From Enchytraeus crypticus (taxonomy: Eukaryota; Annelida; Clitellata; Enchytraeida; Enchytraeidae): a DNA stretch of 64,000 nucleotides. The translations under genes and the position numbers were made by a program. Location: the NCBI GenBank assembly GCA_905160935.1, contig CAJHZI010000030.1:62001-126000 (forward strand), given 5' to 3'. Of the stretch, positions 1 through 12,133 are shown piece by piece (position 1 is the stretch's first letter; each line of letters starts with the position of its first letter). The notes beneath the pieces were generated by a model. The model did no database searches. It saw nothing but the letters and a program-made list of their open reading frames with translations, and was not told the DNA's origin.

Positions 1-79
1 CACAATTTAACTTCTTACAGGTAAGATCAACCTCTATCTAAACAGTTGGACGAAATAAGATGAAATAAATAAGAACATA

Positions 80-175
80 AGAGATGAAAAGGAAAGCTGA
101 GGCTAGAATTAGTTAGAAGAGTTATCTACCATGGACCTGCCGTTAGGCAGTGCACTAGAAGAAGAAGAAATAACC
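80..175 (+). repeat. 3' end of an RTE-like LINE family
   Basis: This copy carries the family signature CCATGGACCTGCC, a short spacer, then GGCAGTGCACT and an AGAAGA tail. The same signature ends copies near 22050, 29150 (minus), 32980, 36680, 37850 and 54950. In the longer copies the preceding sequence encodes degenerate reverse-transcriptase C-terminal residues, so this is taken as the 3' terminus of that LINE. Confidence 0.6.
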
Positions 176-1216
176 AGTATTTTCCGTGTATAAGAAATAC
201 TGGCGGAGTATTACCATCAATCCTTGATTTAGTTTTTCATACACACGCCGGAGCCTTTGGGCTATTACAGAGCAAATGAGAAAGGAATGCGAGAATCGAC
301 TGAGGTTAAGTTTATGCCTCAAATAAGAACTCACCATGCTATAGTTCTACAGAAACTTGTTCTATAACATATTCAAGCAGTTACTCCTCTACAATGGTCT
401 GACTGTTCGTACATGTTAGCCTACCTTTGATAGCATTTACTTATTTATATTATCGCAAAATCAATACTCATACGGAAATAAAATACTGTCATAAAACTAC
501 AAATATACCTGCACAAAAATATAGGCATACAAGTTCATGACTAAATTGAATGTTAGCAGTAGGCACGATTTTAGCTAGTACCTTCTACTGTCTCCATAGA
601 TTAGATGCTTAATACAATATCTCCAGAACAAATTGCTAGATAGCTTTCTTAAATAAATAACACAAAAAATAGATAACACTTTTTAATTTTTAGTGATGAT
701 TAGAAGCTAGGAACAGCCATTTTTTGAATGAGTGAAAAACCAATTACCAAATTTTTGGCCAAACAAAAATAATGTGTAAATTTATTTTCGGATACTACTG
801 TAATGCTGTTTCTTTCAATGGAATATTTAAAAGCACATACCTTACGCTTTTATTCATAGAAACTTCAATATTTAGAAAATTTGTGATTCTTTCGTCAGTG
901 ATTTCAAAGCTGAATGAATGAAAGTACAATTCTTAGAAATGACAATTTAGTAACACCATTTAACCAGGTGGCGCTGATTTGGATTGCAACTTTAATAGCA
1001 TGCCTGCAAAGTTATTTTAAAATGCTATATTAAATGTAAATGTTATATAATTAGTACAATTTGAGTTCAATTAACATTTTTAAGTTAATTGCGTCATTCT
1101 CAATTTTATATAATCTCTGTGAGTTCTTACAAAGTACTAGGTTAATTAACAATGAATTTCAGTTCTTCAGTTTAATTCTTCATCATCGTAATCTTCCCTT
1201 TTATTACTTTACTTTT

Positions 1217-1222
1217 TTTATT
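1217..1222 (-). terminator. Candidate poly(A) signal of the RhoGEF gene
   Basis: The minus strand reads AATAAA here, about 185 bases downstream of the RhoGEF stop codon (1407-1409). It is a plausible cleavage signal, but AATAAA is common in AT-rich DNA. Confidence 0.35.
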
Positions 1223-1406
1223 TAATTATCTTCATCGTCAGTTTAATTTAATAAAATAAAATAAAATAAAAGCTTCAGTTTAATTAAATTTTAATTTCTA
1301 TTAGTGCATTGATTCTGCTTGTGGAACGAACGTGAAATGCCCAAATTTAATTTAGCCTAGCTAGCGTTGTTAGTGATTTTTATAATGAAATTCTAATGCA
1401 AACTCA

Positions 1407-4400
1407 CTAAGAGTCAAATGAATTGCATTTAAACTGTTCTACTCGTTTTCTGACTAATTCCTTTGACGATATATTCGTTTCTACGCTACACGTAATAAAA
1501 CTGTCCTGTGGGCTTGGATTGTTTTTCTTCAACTTTGGTTTAGCTTCGATCGAATCTTGATTGAATTTAGTCGCCGATTGCTTTACGGAGCTAAGAGAGA
1601 AGTAATTTGGAGATGAGCAGTCAGAATACGATTGCAGATTTGAAGTAGAAGATCTTCGATTCGATTTATCATCGGGTGATGTCTTATTCCATGATCTTCT
1701 TCTCTTTTCATTCAGGGCTCTAATTTGATTATTGCTTTCCTCCACAGTTGCTCGTCTTTCTTCGAACAAGGTCAGCGCTTCCCTCACGGAATAACTCGAA
1801 TCTATCCTCTCACTTAATACTCTAGGACTACGTTCTGTAACTTCTGAGTGACTTGGAATTCTATCTCTCGATCGAATTCTTGTCCGGTAAGGATTTGAGC
1901 GACCGTTAGCCAAATTCAGTGCACCAGATGTTCTAATCTTAGCATGGTAGACAGACTTTGCTGCAGCTCCTACCAAACAGTCTTTGTAAATTTCTACTTT
2001 CTGTTTTCTTACACGATTACTGTAAGCCCTTGCCAAGCGGTTCACGTAATTGTCTTTGACTCGAGCCGATGTAGGTTCAAATGTTCTTGTTCCATCAAAT
2101 TCATCATACTCTTCATAGGGCTCTCCGAATGGTCCAACTTGACTAACAGAGTCATCAGAAAGAATTTTTTCTGCTGACTCTTCTACAGTCAACATCTGTT
2201 CCTTTCCTATTTTTCTACTTTCATTTTCTCGATTTGAACAAACTACTGGAACATTTGGCGGAGATAATTGCTTATAATTGTTCTTGCTATTTTTTAAACT
2301 ACGACCAGTTGTCGAAATACTGATAGGTGCTGCTTCATCTTCACCCTTAAGCGCGCCTGGCGGTAAATATAGCGTATCAAGATTTGCAAACAATTCAACA
2401 GACTCCGAGCATCTATTGTCCTCACCCAGACGTGACCCGGTAGGTTGTACTACACTTTTGAGACCAACGCTGTTTACTGTGTTCTTGCTTGAAATACGTT
2501 CCAAAGAGCTGACAGATTTCGCAGCATTAACTGGGTTATTGTATTCGCTGTGTTTAACTGATTTACCACCAGATGCTGTAGATCTTGACAGAAAGCCGGC
2601 TTTTATCTGATCTAGAAAAGCTTTAGATTCCTGCTTTACGTTCTCCAGTTCAGGCTCAAGGTCTTTGGAACTTTGACGTATAACTTCAAGGACACGACTC
2701 ATTCCCTCTGACACTTCCACTGTGCTAGATTTAACGAAATACGGCTTTTGACTATTCGATTTATTCTGGGATTTTGCAGAAGCTGTTTTACTAGAGCAAT
2801 TTTTATTCACGTTACAAGATTTTTGCTTGTTAACGTCTGTTTCACTTAATACAGGATCAGTAAAACTCTTAGCCACAGCTGAGTTACTATCAGATTCTAC
2901 ACGCATACTTTGTTTCTTTATAAAATTTTCTGGTAGTTGTTTGACATTCTGACTATTACTCCTAGATGCTTCATCAAAACTTTCACCACCTGGAAATGAC
3001 GATCTTCTGGAAAGAGTGTCCGACTTGGGATCAGATAATTCTGCTGAAAGCGCTCTTCTTCCTTTCAGAGTTTTGTACACCGTTGAGCTGCTTGGTTCTA
3101 AGGGCTTTAGCCAGACTGACATGTTCTTTAACCGCTGCTCAATACTCTGATTAACTTTGTTACTACCAGAGCCTTTACTAGCAGTAGGTATCGAATCGCT
3201 ACTATTACTTTTAGAGGTACCTATTCCAAAGTAAGCAGACACAGCCTGCTTTCCATTATTAAATTGCTTGCGCAAACTGTTGTTAGGTTTTGCACCGATT
3301 TCAACGGCTTTCACGTTATCGTCACTCGGCGGCTTTGAGAGGTTTTCCCTAACTAATTTCTCATTTGCAATCACAGTCTCGCTAACAGCAATTTCAGTTT
3401 CTTTGATCGAAGCGTTTTCATTGACAGTTTGCTTATCCGATTCAATATTTGTTTCAGAGCAAGAAGCCAATATTATTTCATCATCTTCTGTGATGTCAGT
3501 TTCATTTTGCTGAGTCCCACTAGTAAATCCGATCTCAACATTATTTGTAAAATCTCTTGGACTATGTATACTTTCTCTGTCAGTACACAACTTTTGACCA
3601 TTTCTCTTGGTATTTTCCACATTTTCTAAGCAAAATTCGTGAGCAATTTGAAAGCCACTGCTTGAACAGCCACCACTACCCTCTGTTGTGTTTAAAGAGG
3701 AGTCAATGGAATTGCTCATTTCGTCTCCTGTTGCTTCATTATCATCTTCCTCATCGTTGTCTAACGTTAAAGTTGAGAGATCATTCAGACTTTCAATACT
3801 GTCAAAGCTCTTCAACATTTCCCTAAGGCTTCCCGTGAATGCTTTAAATATATTATCGTTTGGGCTAGATGTCTTCACTAAATCAGAATAAGCTTCCTCA
3901 TAATCTCGATCAGAAATCGCAGCAGTTTGAGAAGACTCTGAACCAGATTCGGTAACTGATTCTATTCTTGTCGGTTCATCGCTGTTCTGAAATTCAACAG
4001 AACTCCTTGTGGTAAAAGTCGAATGTCTCCGTAAGTTTTCATTTGTGCTTGGTTGCGGAGTTTGAGCTAGTTTTTCAAAACTGTCAATATCATGTTTAAC
4101 ATTTCGTCGCACTTTAAAGCTATCAGTTTTTACCAGTTCGAAAGCTTCCATGGAAGAAACCGTGCCCGTATTGGGCGCATTGTCACTGTCTCTTGATTGT
4201 AACTCTTCACGATTTATTTTCTCTACAATGCTCGAAACGATGGGCGTTCTTGAAATCACCTCATCTTTTACTACGTGAGAATCGTCACAGTTTTTCACGG
4301 AAATTCCCGAACTGGGTTTTGCCAGATTCGAATCTTCGGCGTGCTCTCCATCGCTAGTTTCCTGAGAGCTCGTGCTGATGTTAAGTCCACGATCCTCTGA

Positions 4401-4580
4401 GCGAGCTGCTCTCTGTAAACTTTCCAAACTCTGGCTGCGTCTGTTGCCGTGACCCACGAGCCTATCGACTGGAAGGTGATTCCTCAAGAGACCCTCTACC
4501 GCCATCTTGGCTGGAATGTTCAAACGAAGGTCAGTCTCACCTCGTGCGGTGCTCCGCCCACTTCTTGTAGCACTGCTCAC
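1407..4580 (-). CDS. RhoGEF terminal exon: long disordered C-terminal tail
   Basis: An uninterrupted 3174-nt frame (residues 666-1722) follows the acceptor AATATTCGCAG. It is rich in Ser, Asn, Glu and Lys with no globular domain I recognise. Blocks that look constrained include RSQSLESLQRAARSE (about 711-725), GEPYEEYDEFDGTRTFEP (about 1483-1500) and SVREALTLFEERRATVEES (about 1594-1612). Long disordered tails are typical of PLEKHG proteins. The TAG stop is at 1407-1409. Confidence 0.85.
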   Translation of the reverse strand: MSSATRSGRSTARGETDLRLNIPAKMAVEGLLRNHLPVDRLVGHGNRRSQSLESLQRAARSEDRGLNISTSSQETSDGEHAEDSNLAKPSSGISVKNCDDSHVVKDEVISRTPIVSSIVEKINREELQSRDSDNAPNTGTVSSMEAFELVKTDSFKVRRNVKHDIDSFEKLAQTPQPSTNENLRRHSTFTTRSSVEFQNSDEPTRIESVTESGSESSQTAAISDRDYEEAYSDLVKTSSPNDNIFKAFTGSLREMLKSFDSIESLNDLSTLTLDNDEEDDNEATGDEMSNSIDSSLNTTEGSGGCSSSGFQIAHEFCLENVENTKRNGQKLCTDRESIHSPRDFTNNVEIGFTSGTQQNETDITEDDEIILASCSETNIESDKQTVNENASIKETEIAVSETVIANEKLVRENLSKPPSDDNVKAVEIGAKPNNSLRKQFNNGKQAVSAYFGIGTSKSNSSDSIPTASKGSGSNKVNQSIEQRLKNMSVWLKPLEPSSSTVYKTLKGRRALSAELSDPKSDTLSRRSSFPGGESFDEASRSNSQNVKQLPENFIKKQSMRVESDSNSAVAKSFTDPVLSETDVNKQKSCNVNKNCSSKTASAKSQNKSNSQKPYFVKSSTVEVSEGMSRVLEVIRQSSKDLEPELENVKQESKAFLDQIKAGFLSRSTASGGKSVKHSEYNNPVNAAKSVSSLERISSKNTVNSVGLKSVVQPTGSRLGEDNRCSESVELFANLDTLYLPPGALKGEDEAAPISISTTGRSLKNSKNNYKQLSPPNVPVVCSNRENESRKIGKEQMLTVEESAEKILSDDSVSQVGPFGEPYEEYDEFDGTRTFEPTSARVKDNYVNRLARAYSNRVRKQKVEIYKDCLVGAAAKSVYHAKIRTSGALNLANGRSNPYRTRIRSRDRIPSHSEVTERSPRVLSERIDSSYSVREALTLFEERRATVEESNNQIRALNEKRRRSWNKTSPDDKSNRRSSTSNLQSYSDCSSPNYFSLSSVKQSATKFNQDSIEAKPKLKKNNPSPQDSFITCSVETNISSKELVRKRVEQFKCNSFDS

Positions 4581-7500
4581 CTGCGAATATTGTTAAAAAG
4601 AAATATATTTGTAAGTGATACTTATACTGGTTATGCTTATATTAGACCAAACCCATATCAGAAAGAATGGGCATTCGGTTGGTGAGCGCCTAGGCTCCAG
4701 AAATTACTACAAAAACTTAAACGAATGGAAAATAGTCTATTCGTATCCTGACCCTGGTTAAACTTTGATTTAAGGGAGGATGATGATAATGATGATGCTT
4801 ATACTGGTAATCTTTTTCTTCTTCTTCTTAGGGTTATTCCCGTAAGAAGAAGAATATATGTATAATCTCAATATCAAAATCAATGAATAAGTAGCAAACA
4901 TACATCGCAATCAGATGATAAATAATAATGCAGCATATACAGACAAACAGAATCAAACACTAGGTAGGATATCCAAGAGGACGCAAAGCAGCCTATCTAG
5001 CTGAACACCCAGCTGTCATACACTACCAGTCTATCATATTCATACAAGCACATCTGTACCTATACGGGTACGGGATCCTGTAGCCACACAGGTACAGGAT
5101 CCGCTTAAAAATATTCCGTTTGGCGTGCCATATATCCCTAATCGGGTTGAAACGGAAGGGACTAGATAGAAAATTAATTATACCGGTAATAGTATGTGCT
5201 ATTCACTTGATAAAATACTTCATCGGTTAGACAGACGAGTTGGCAAGAAAACTGTCTGAGAAGCAAGTAGCCACAGGTTTGAATCGTACCTCGGGCTATC
5301 TTTGACATCTGGTGCGCATAAAGAGACGATAAGCTGAACTCAATCTTAATTCAATCTTAAGCTTAATCTGTTTATTTATTTCCATTGTACTAGGACACCC
5401 AACATTATGTAATTGTTCCGATATTTGATAAAGCCATACCCATCTCATCTAGAACTGAGCAGGCAAACTTAAATAAGAAATTAGTTTCATGAACATAAAT
5501 TTTGATAAATTATACTAACTAGTCGGGGTCATCGTATCCAACAGTAAAGAAGAAGCTCAATTTTTCACAAATCAATTTAATTGCTTGAAAATAACTTAAA
5601 CATGAATGAGATAACGAGCGAAAAATAGAACTTAAGGAAGAAATCAATGCTAACCTTTAATTCATCTTCACTGAAATTAGGGCTTCTTGCTCTCGAATCT
5701 ACACAGAATCACAAGTAAATAATGAATTGCACATTAGCGACAATTATAAATTAAACAGTAACTTTCAGAAGAACATATGCAGAAAGATAGACTAAGTAGA
5801 ATGAAAAGAGACTGCATGAGAAAAACAGATAGAATTGTGTAAATAAGATGATGAATCAATCATTAAAATACATCATACATGCACTCTGACACTTATTGTA
5901 CGTCGTTTTGTGACAGATGTTATCGTTGTCGCAGAACATGGAAAATGTCTACGTACAAAACAATGGCATAAATGCCGTTAGTGTCTATTATAGAACGTGG
6001 AGATGTGACTCAAGTAATTTCTAAAATGCTTGATTCAAACCAAAATTAAATCCTACGAATAAATTAGTAGCCGATTTCAGGCCATTTGAAAGTCATTTTT
6101 TAACTTATTGGTTGGAGCCAGTGGTGATGTCGGTAGGATACTCGACCGCGAATCAGTATGCGCGGTGTTCAAATCCTAGGCTCTCCCGTTACTAACATCG
6201 CTTTCGAGTGAAGAAACTGACGTTAACATTAGCTTTATTGTCTGTTCTGTAATTCTACGAAAACCTAGAAACGACGTCTCTCTTATTATATTTTTTTATT
6301 AAAGTAAAGCTAATAAAGCAATAAACCAAAATTTAACGTTTATATCGATATCATAATGGATACTATCAGATAGGATCCGGCTGAGATTTTAACCGATAGC
6401 CTGCTGTTTATTAGGCAAGCTTTCTATCTACGCGACCAATCATCGGTATACCATACATATATTTGTATACATCACCATCATCATAATCTCTTGAATCTCA
6501 GTTTAATTAGGGTCGGGGTACGAATATATCTTTTTTCGATTCGTTTTAGAAAGTTTTATAGCAATTTGAGGAGTCTTGGCGCTCACCAACCGAATGCCCA
6601 TTCTGACGTTGGTTTGGATTTACTGCCTTGTCGCCTTTTACGACACGTGCAGTCAGCGGATTGTTCTATTTTATTCTCTTCAACCCGGACACAACACTGG
6701 TGTATGTCTACAGGAAATATTATCTAACGACAGACTTGTTTCGTATCCAGCAGACTTCCGGCGAGCTCTGCGCCTCTGTAGCAGTGGGGCAGCGTTGTTG
6801 TTGTTGTTGTTGTTGTTGTTGTTGGCGGCGGCAGAGGAAGAGGGCTCAGCCGCTGGTATTTCTTCATAGAAGATCGAAGTTACTGGCGTCCTCGCTTGTT
6901 TAGCTGCAGACTTTACCGGCATTGTAGAGACTGTAATAACGATTAAAATATTAATGAATAAATATTAGTTAATTAATTTTAATTAATCACCGGTGTAAAT
7001 TTTAGTCCAATTAATTTGAAAGTAGCATAGCTAAAATAGTCATTAAAATAACAGCAATCAATTATTGTAAACCGCAATATTTTAAATTTTTCATACGTTC
7101 GTTTCCTCATACAAAGATGATCGGAACTTGCCCTCATCACATGTGACCAGAAATCGATTCCTTTAATCAAATTGAAGAAAACCAAGTGTTGAATAGAAAG
7201 AAGAAAGCTCCTGAACGCACTAAGTTTGAAAAACTTTAAGTTGCTCATACAGTAAGCTCAAAACATTCGCGTTAGTCTTTCGTTCAGATTTTAAATCTAG
7301 CTGTTGTTGTTTTCTTTTATATACTCTCTATGTAGCATTCTATATAATGCTACATAGAGAGTATTAAGACAGGTACGAATTCTCATCAAAAATAAACACA
7401 GATTGCGAAATACCAGCCGTATACCTGCCATAAACAGAGACCAGAATACTTCATAAATTAAAACAAATTTAAAAAAAACAAATTTTAACAAATAAAACAA

Positions 7501-10500
7501 ATCAAATTATTATTTCACCAATTCTTTATTAAATATTCATTTTTAAATTAGCCATTTCAACAATTCTGAAATGGCTACAGTTAGCAAATTAAGAATACCA
7601 TTGAAGACCGAGTAGAACATCTAACCGAAAAGTTATTCTACTCATGTTGTTGACACTTTTTCAATATTTGCGATAAAATTGAAAACTTATTTGTCAATTC
7701 ATTTTTAAAATTTTGCGGCGAAAGAGGTAAGGTTGTAACCAATATCATTTTAAGTTCGAGCTTGTAGACCATAAATAGGGAAGCCATCTAAAATCATTCC
7801 TTTTACGAATACGTTCATTTAGCAAGATAAGACTAAGGCTCAATTAATTACTTACACTGATTCTTACTGCGGTTTTGCTTTCCATTCATAGCCGCAGTTT
7901 GGTCGGCCATTGGAACCCTAAAACTGTTAATTATTAGATCCTTAATCGCCTTGCACCAAGTGGCCTTCTGATCTTTATTCTTCGCCTGCCAGAAAAGCCA
8001 AAGAAAATAATAGTAAAAATATAGAAAACTACACTCATATTACTTAAATACCCTTCATTATAGAGATTTTTTAAAGAAAGAAGCGAGACAGAAAAATTAC
8101 TTTGATGTCAGCATTTGAGGAAAAATAAAATCATTAGGAATCGAAATTTTAAAAATTCTTAACTAGCAGTTTTTGTTCGGATAACAAGTTTATCTCTGTA
8201 TAATAAAGATTAATGAATTCAAATAATATTTTAATATACACCCGAAATCCAAAATTTGCAGAAAATTATTGTGTATCAATAAACAACAGTAAGCATTTGA
8301 TGCAAGAATGATAATTGTTCAATAATGATTTAAATATAGAATCAACCTGTAAGATATATTGATTTCTTGGCGAACTGTACGGCGACATATAAAAGCTGAG
8401 TGGTTCCTTAATGTTATCATTCAATATTAGATTTCCACACTGAAAAATCAATCAAATTAAATTGAGATTAATATTTCATTCATATCAATTGATTAATGAA
8501 AAATTAATAAACAATTAGCTACTTCCATTTTTTAATCAAGGATGACAACAGAAACACTAAGTATATTACTAAGTCTTCTAATAAAAGCCTTCATTGAATT
8601 TATTCATAGTATGCAATAAGGATACCTTGCAAATTATCCTTGAATTATCAGGTTAATTATCCTTTAATTGAAGAGACTTGTTTCTACTTTAAAGTAGATT
8701 AAAATGAATGCCAACAAGTCGAGAAAACAACAGAAATTGGATTAGAAGGCCTGACGATACTATATCAGGTAGGTATGTACTACTGGCTACAATAAAACTG
8801 TGCTAGTGATAAAACAATAATAATCAAATATATAAGTAAAATAATATTAGTATTAATAAAATACCAATAAAATAATCATTTAAATGTGCTAGTGATTAAA
8901 CTGTTCTAGACATCAGTAAATTACTAAATATAATATTTACATTTATTTTGAAGTAGCATGAAAATTTCTATGATATCGGAGTTGGAGATGAGCGAGATGG
9001 GAGGGGAATCTGAGCGCACTTCTACCTCCCCGGGTGGTGAAGAATCGCACTTAAATCAACCATCATCGACAGCATATTCGACTGCGGATCAGTGTGTGCG
9101 GGGTTCGAGTCCTGGGCTCTCCCGTCACTGACGTCGCTTTCTGGTGGGGAAAATGACGTTAACGTTGGCTTTGCCAGCTTTTAACTGAAACCGTCTTTAT
9201 TTTTGGTTCTATTATAATGTTGAATAATAATGAGAATGATATTAATAATAATAATAACAACAATAAAAATAATAAAAATAATAATTGTAAATCATAAATA
9301 AATGTGAGCTGATTAGCACTAGCACCGACAGTAACTTTCCTGCCATCAATTCATTCATTCGTGTAAAGCCTGTCGAAGCCAGTCTACTTGGAGCTCCGCT
9401 GCAGACAGGTCAAGCTATGGATCTGGCTCTCAATACTCAGTGCTCTAACCTAGAGAGAGCCGCTAGCCGGTTGAAGCTCATCTCCGCGCACGACGCTCTA
9501 ACGATATTGCTGAGTTGTGTTGGTTCTTCAAAGCTCATATACATATTGCGTGCCTCTCCATGCGCGGGTCATCCAGCATTGCAGGCTTATGATTCCATTA
9601 TGCGAAAGTCGCTCAGTGGCATCGTTAATATTAAAATTAACGAAATTCAATGGATTCAAGCTAGCCTGCCAATCTGCTACGGAGGATTGGGTATACGCTC
9701 TGTCTCGTCGCTGGCACCTTCTGCCTTTTTGGCTTCAGCCGCGGGGACTGGCGTTTTACAGGATTCAATCCTTTCCGGATTCTTCCAATTTTCCGACTTG
9801 GAGATAGCTAGAATTCAGGGAATTCGGGCTGATCTGTCCACATCCGAAGCTCCTATCGGTTTGATGTCCAAGAGCATGAAAGCTTGGGACTCAAAGGTCA
9901 CTACCGCTTTACACACGTAACTCCTTGCGAAGCCGCTATTGCCACAAGAAAAGGCGCGGCTGCTCGCTGTGTCGGCTCCCCCCCATAGTGGAGACGGGAT
10001 CAAAGCTTTACCATTCGCATCATGTGGCCTCCGTCTGGACGACGAAGCAGTCAGAGTCGCGGCCAGTCTCCGTCTGGGCACCATCTTATGTGAGCCACAC
10101 AACTGCATTTGTGGTGTCTCAGTCAATGCGTTAGGCATTCACGGCCTGTCGTGCAAAGCGTAGTGCCGGCAGAATCACCAGACATCAGTTCCTAAACGAT
10201 TTGATCTGGCGCGCCCTGGGTCGAGCGAATATCCCAGCCGTTAAAGAGCCCTTGGGGTTGATCCGCACTGGTGGGAAGCGTCCGGACGGTGTCTCACAAA
10301 TTCCATGGGCAGAGGGCAAGTGTGTTAGCTGGGACGTCACCGTTACGGACACTTTCTCAGTAAGCAATCTTGGCCTATCTTGCTCTGCTGCTGGTGCTGC
10401 TGCAGAGGCTGCGGCTAATAGGAAAACTCTGAAGTATGCCGAAATCTCAAGCAGCTATATCTTCATGCCTATTTCCTTTGAGACCCTGTGCCCCATCAAC

Positions 10501-11980
10501 TCTGTCGCATCAGACTTTATTGACGAAATAGGCAGGAGGACCAGCGCCATTACTGGTGATAAGCGCGAAAAAGCTTTACTTTGGCAGCGACTGTCTATTG
10601 CTCTCCAGCGATTCAATGCAGTCTGTTTCAGTGGCACTTTGGCTAATGCGGCTTCCCAGAGTGTAGAGGAATTATTTTAATCGCTTCTTTTTTAAACTTT
10701 TAATTAAATAAAGCCTCTTTTATCTTATTTTTAGCCCAGGGCCCTTTACAGCCCAAGGCATTAAAAAAATTCGAATAATTATAATAATTATAATAAGCAT
10801 GAAAATATTTAGCAGAGAAAATCTTCATGCAAAAGTGGATCAGACAAAATTCTTATAGCATTTACTTTGTATCGCTACATTTTGCCGCGGAATCCTAAAC
10901 ATCGTCCTTGGATGAGAAAACGTATGTTAACAAATAGGATTTATTTAAATTTGTCCAACATATACATTTATGCACAAATTTCATAAATCTGACGTAAACT
11001 TGTTAAAGTGACTCAGATTAAGAGTCATAAACATTATTGTTACTGTAACGAGATAAGTGACTCAGATTAGAATCTTTACCATCAGAGTCACTTTGATCTG
11101 AATCGTTCCTTGACGTGTCTGCTTGCAGATGAGGATAGCCTTAGAGAACAACAGAACCAGTCTCTGCTCACGAGCGCCCGCCATATTGAATTTATCCTGA
11201 GCATTCAAGCCATAACTGTTATTATGATCTTTCAATGTCTCTGGGCATTGGTCCGTCAAATGTCAGGTGTACGGTATACAATGCTACAAATTTCTATTCA
11301 ATCTACGCTGGAAGTTTTCCCAAAAGGTCTCCTAAAGCATCCATTAATTGACATTACATTTCTGCAAAGCTTTGTCAACAAAGCTTAACGAAGCTTTTTG
11401 ATTGGGTAAAAACGGCTACTGAAGTATTATCTGACCATCAGCCGGGTCACGGGACACTAACAAGAGCAAAACAACTAAAAATGTAATATTTTCTTTTACT
11501 AGAGGCATATCGCATTTCTTTGAAAAATCACATTTAGCTCAAGTGAAAGGTACTCAAATATTAAAGACTTAGATGCCTTTCATAGTAATAGAATGCACGG
11601 AAGAATATAAAAAATGAAGTAGCGATGAATTAATAAGAGCTATAATAATTACTAAAATCAATCAATTAATCGATATTTATGTATGTCCGATATTCAATGC
11701 CTGTCAATACGATTCTGCTGATTATAAGTTAGAAAAAGAAAATTTAAAATTGAAGTTTTTGACCTGAAATAAATGAAAACATACAATATACCACCATAAA
11801 CGGGATGCAGCGACAAAGAGACATATGAACAATTGGGATTGACTGAAGGGATGGTATGGGACAGAGAGGAATGGGGAAGGTATATTCAAATCCCGACCCT
11901 AGTAAAACTGAGATTCAAGGGAAGATGATGACGACGGTGATGATGACGATGATGATGATGATGATGATGATTACGATGAC

Positions 11981-12023
<43 letters not shown>

Positions 12024-12071
12024 ATGATGATGATGATGATGATGATGACGATGATGATGATGATGATGATT

Positions 12072-12133
<62 letters not shown>

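Larger units (their letters stand above)
1..1406. other. 3' flank of the RhoGEF gene, no coding region
   Basis: I see no supported gene here. The stretch is AT-rich and holds one LINE 3'-end copy (about 80-175), a short AATAA-type array (about 1250-1271) and, on the minus strand, a possible poly(A) signal for the RhoGEF gene. Confidence 0.6.

Noticed and set aside
6794-6823. (GTT)10 in exon 9 as the tail of an inserted L2/CR1-like LINE
   Set aside because: The sequence before the run does not match the family tail, and the exon reads in frame on both sides.
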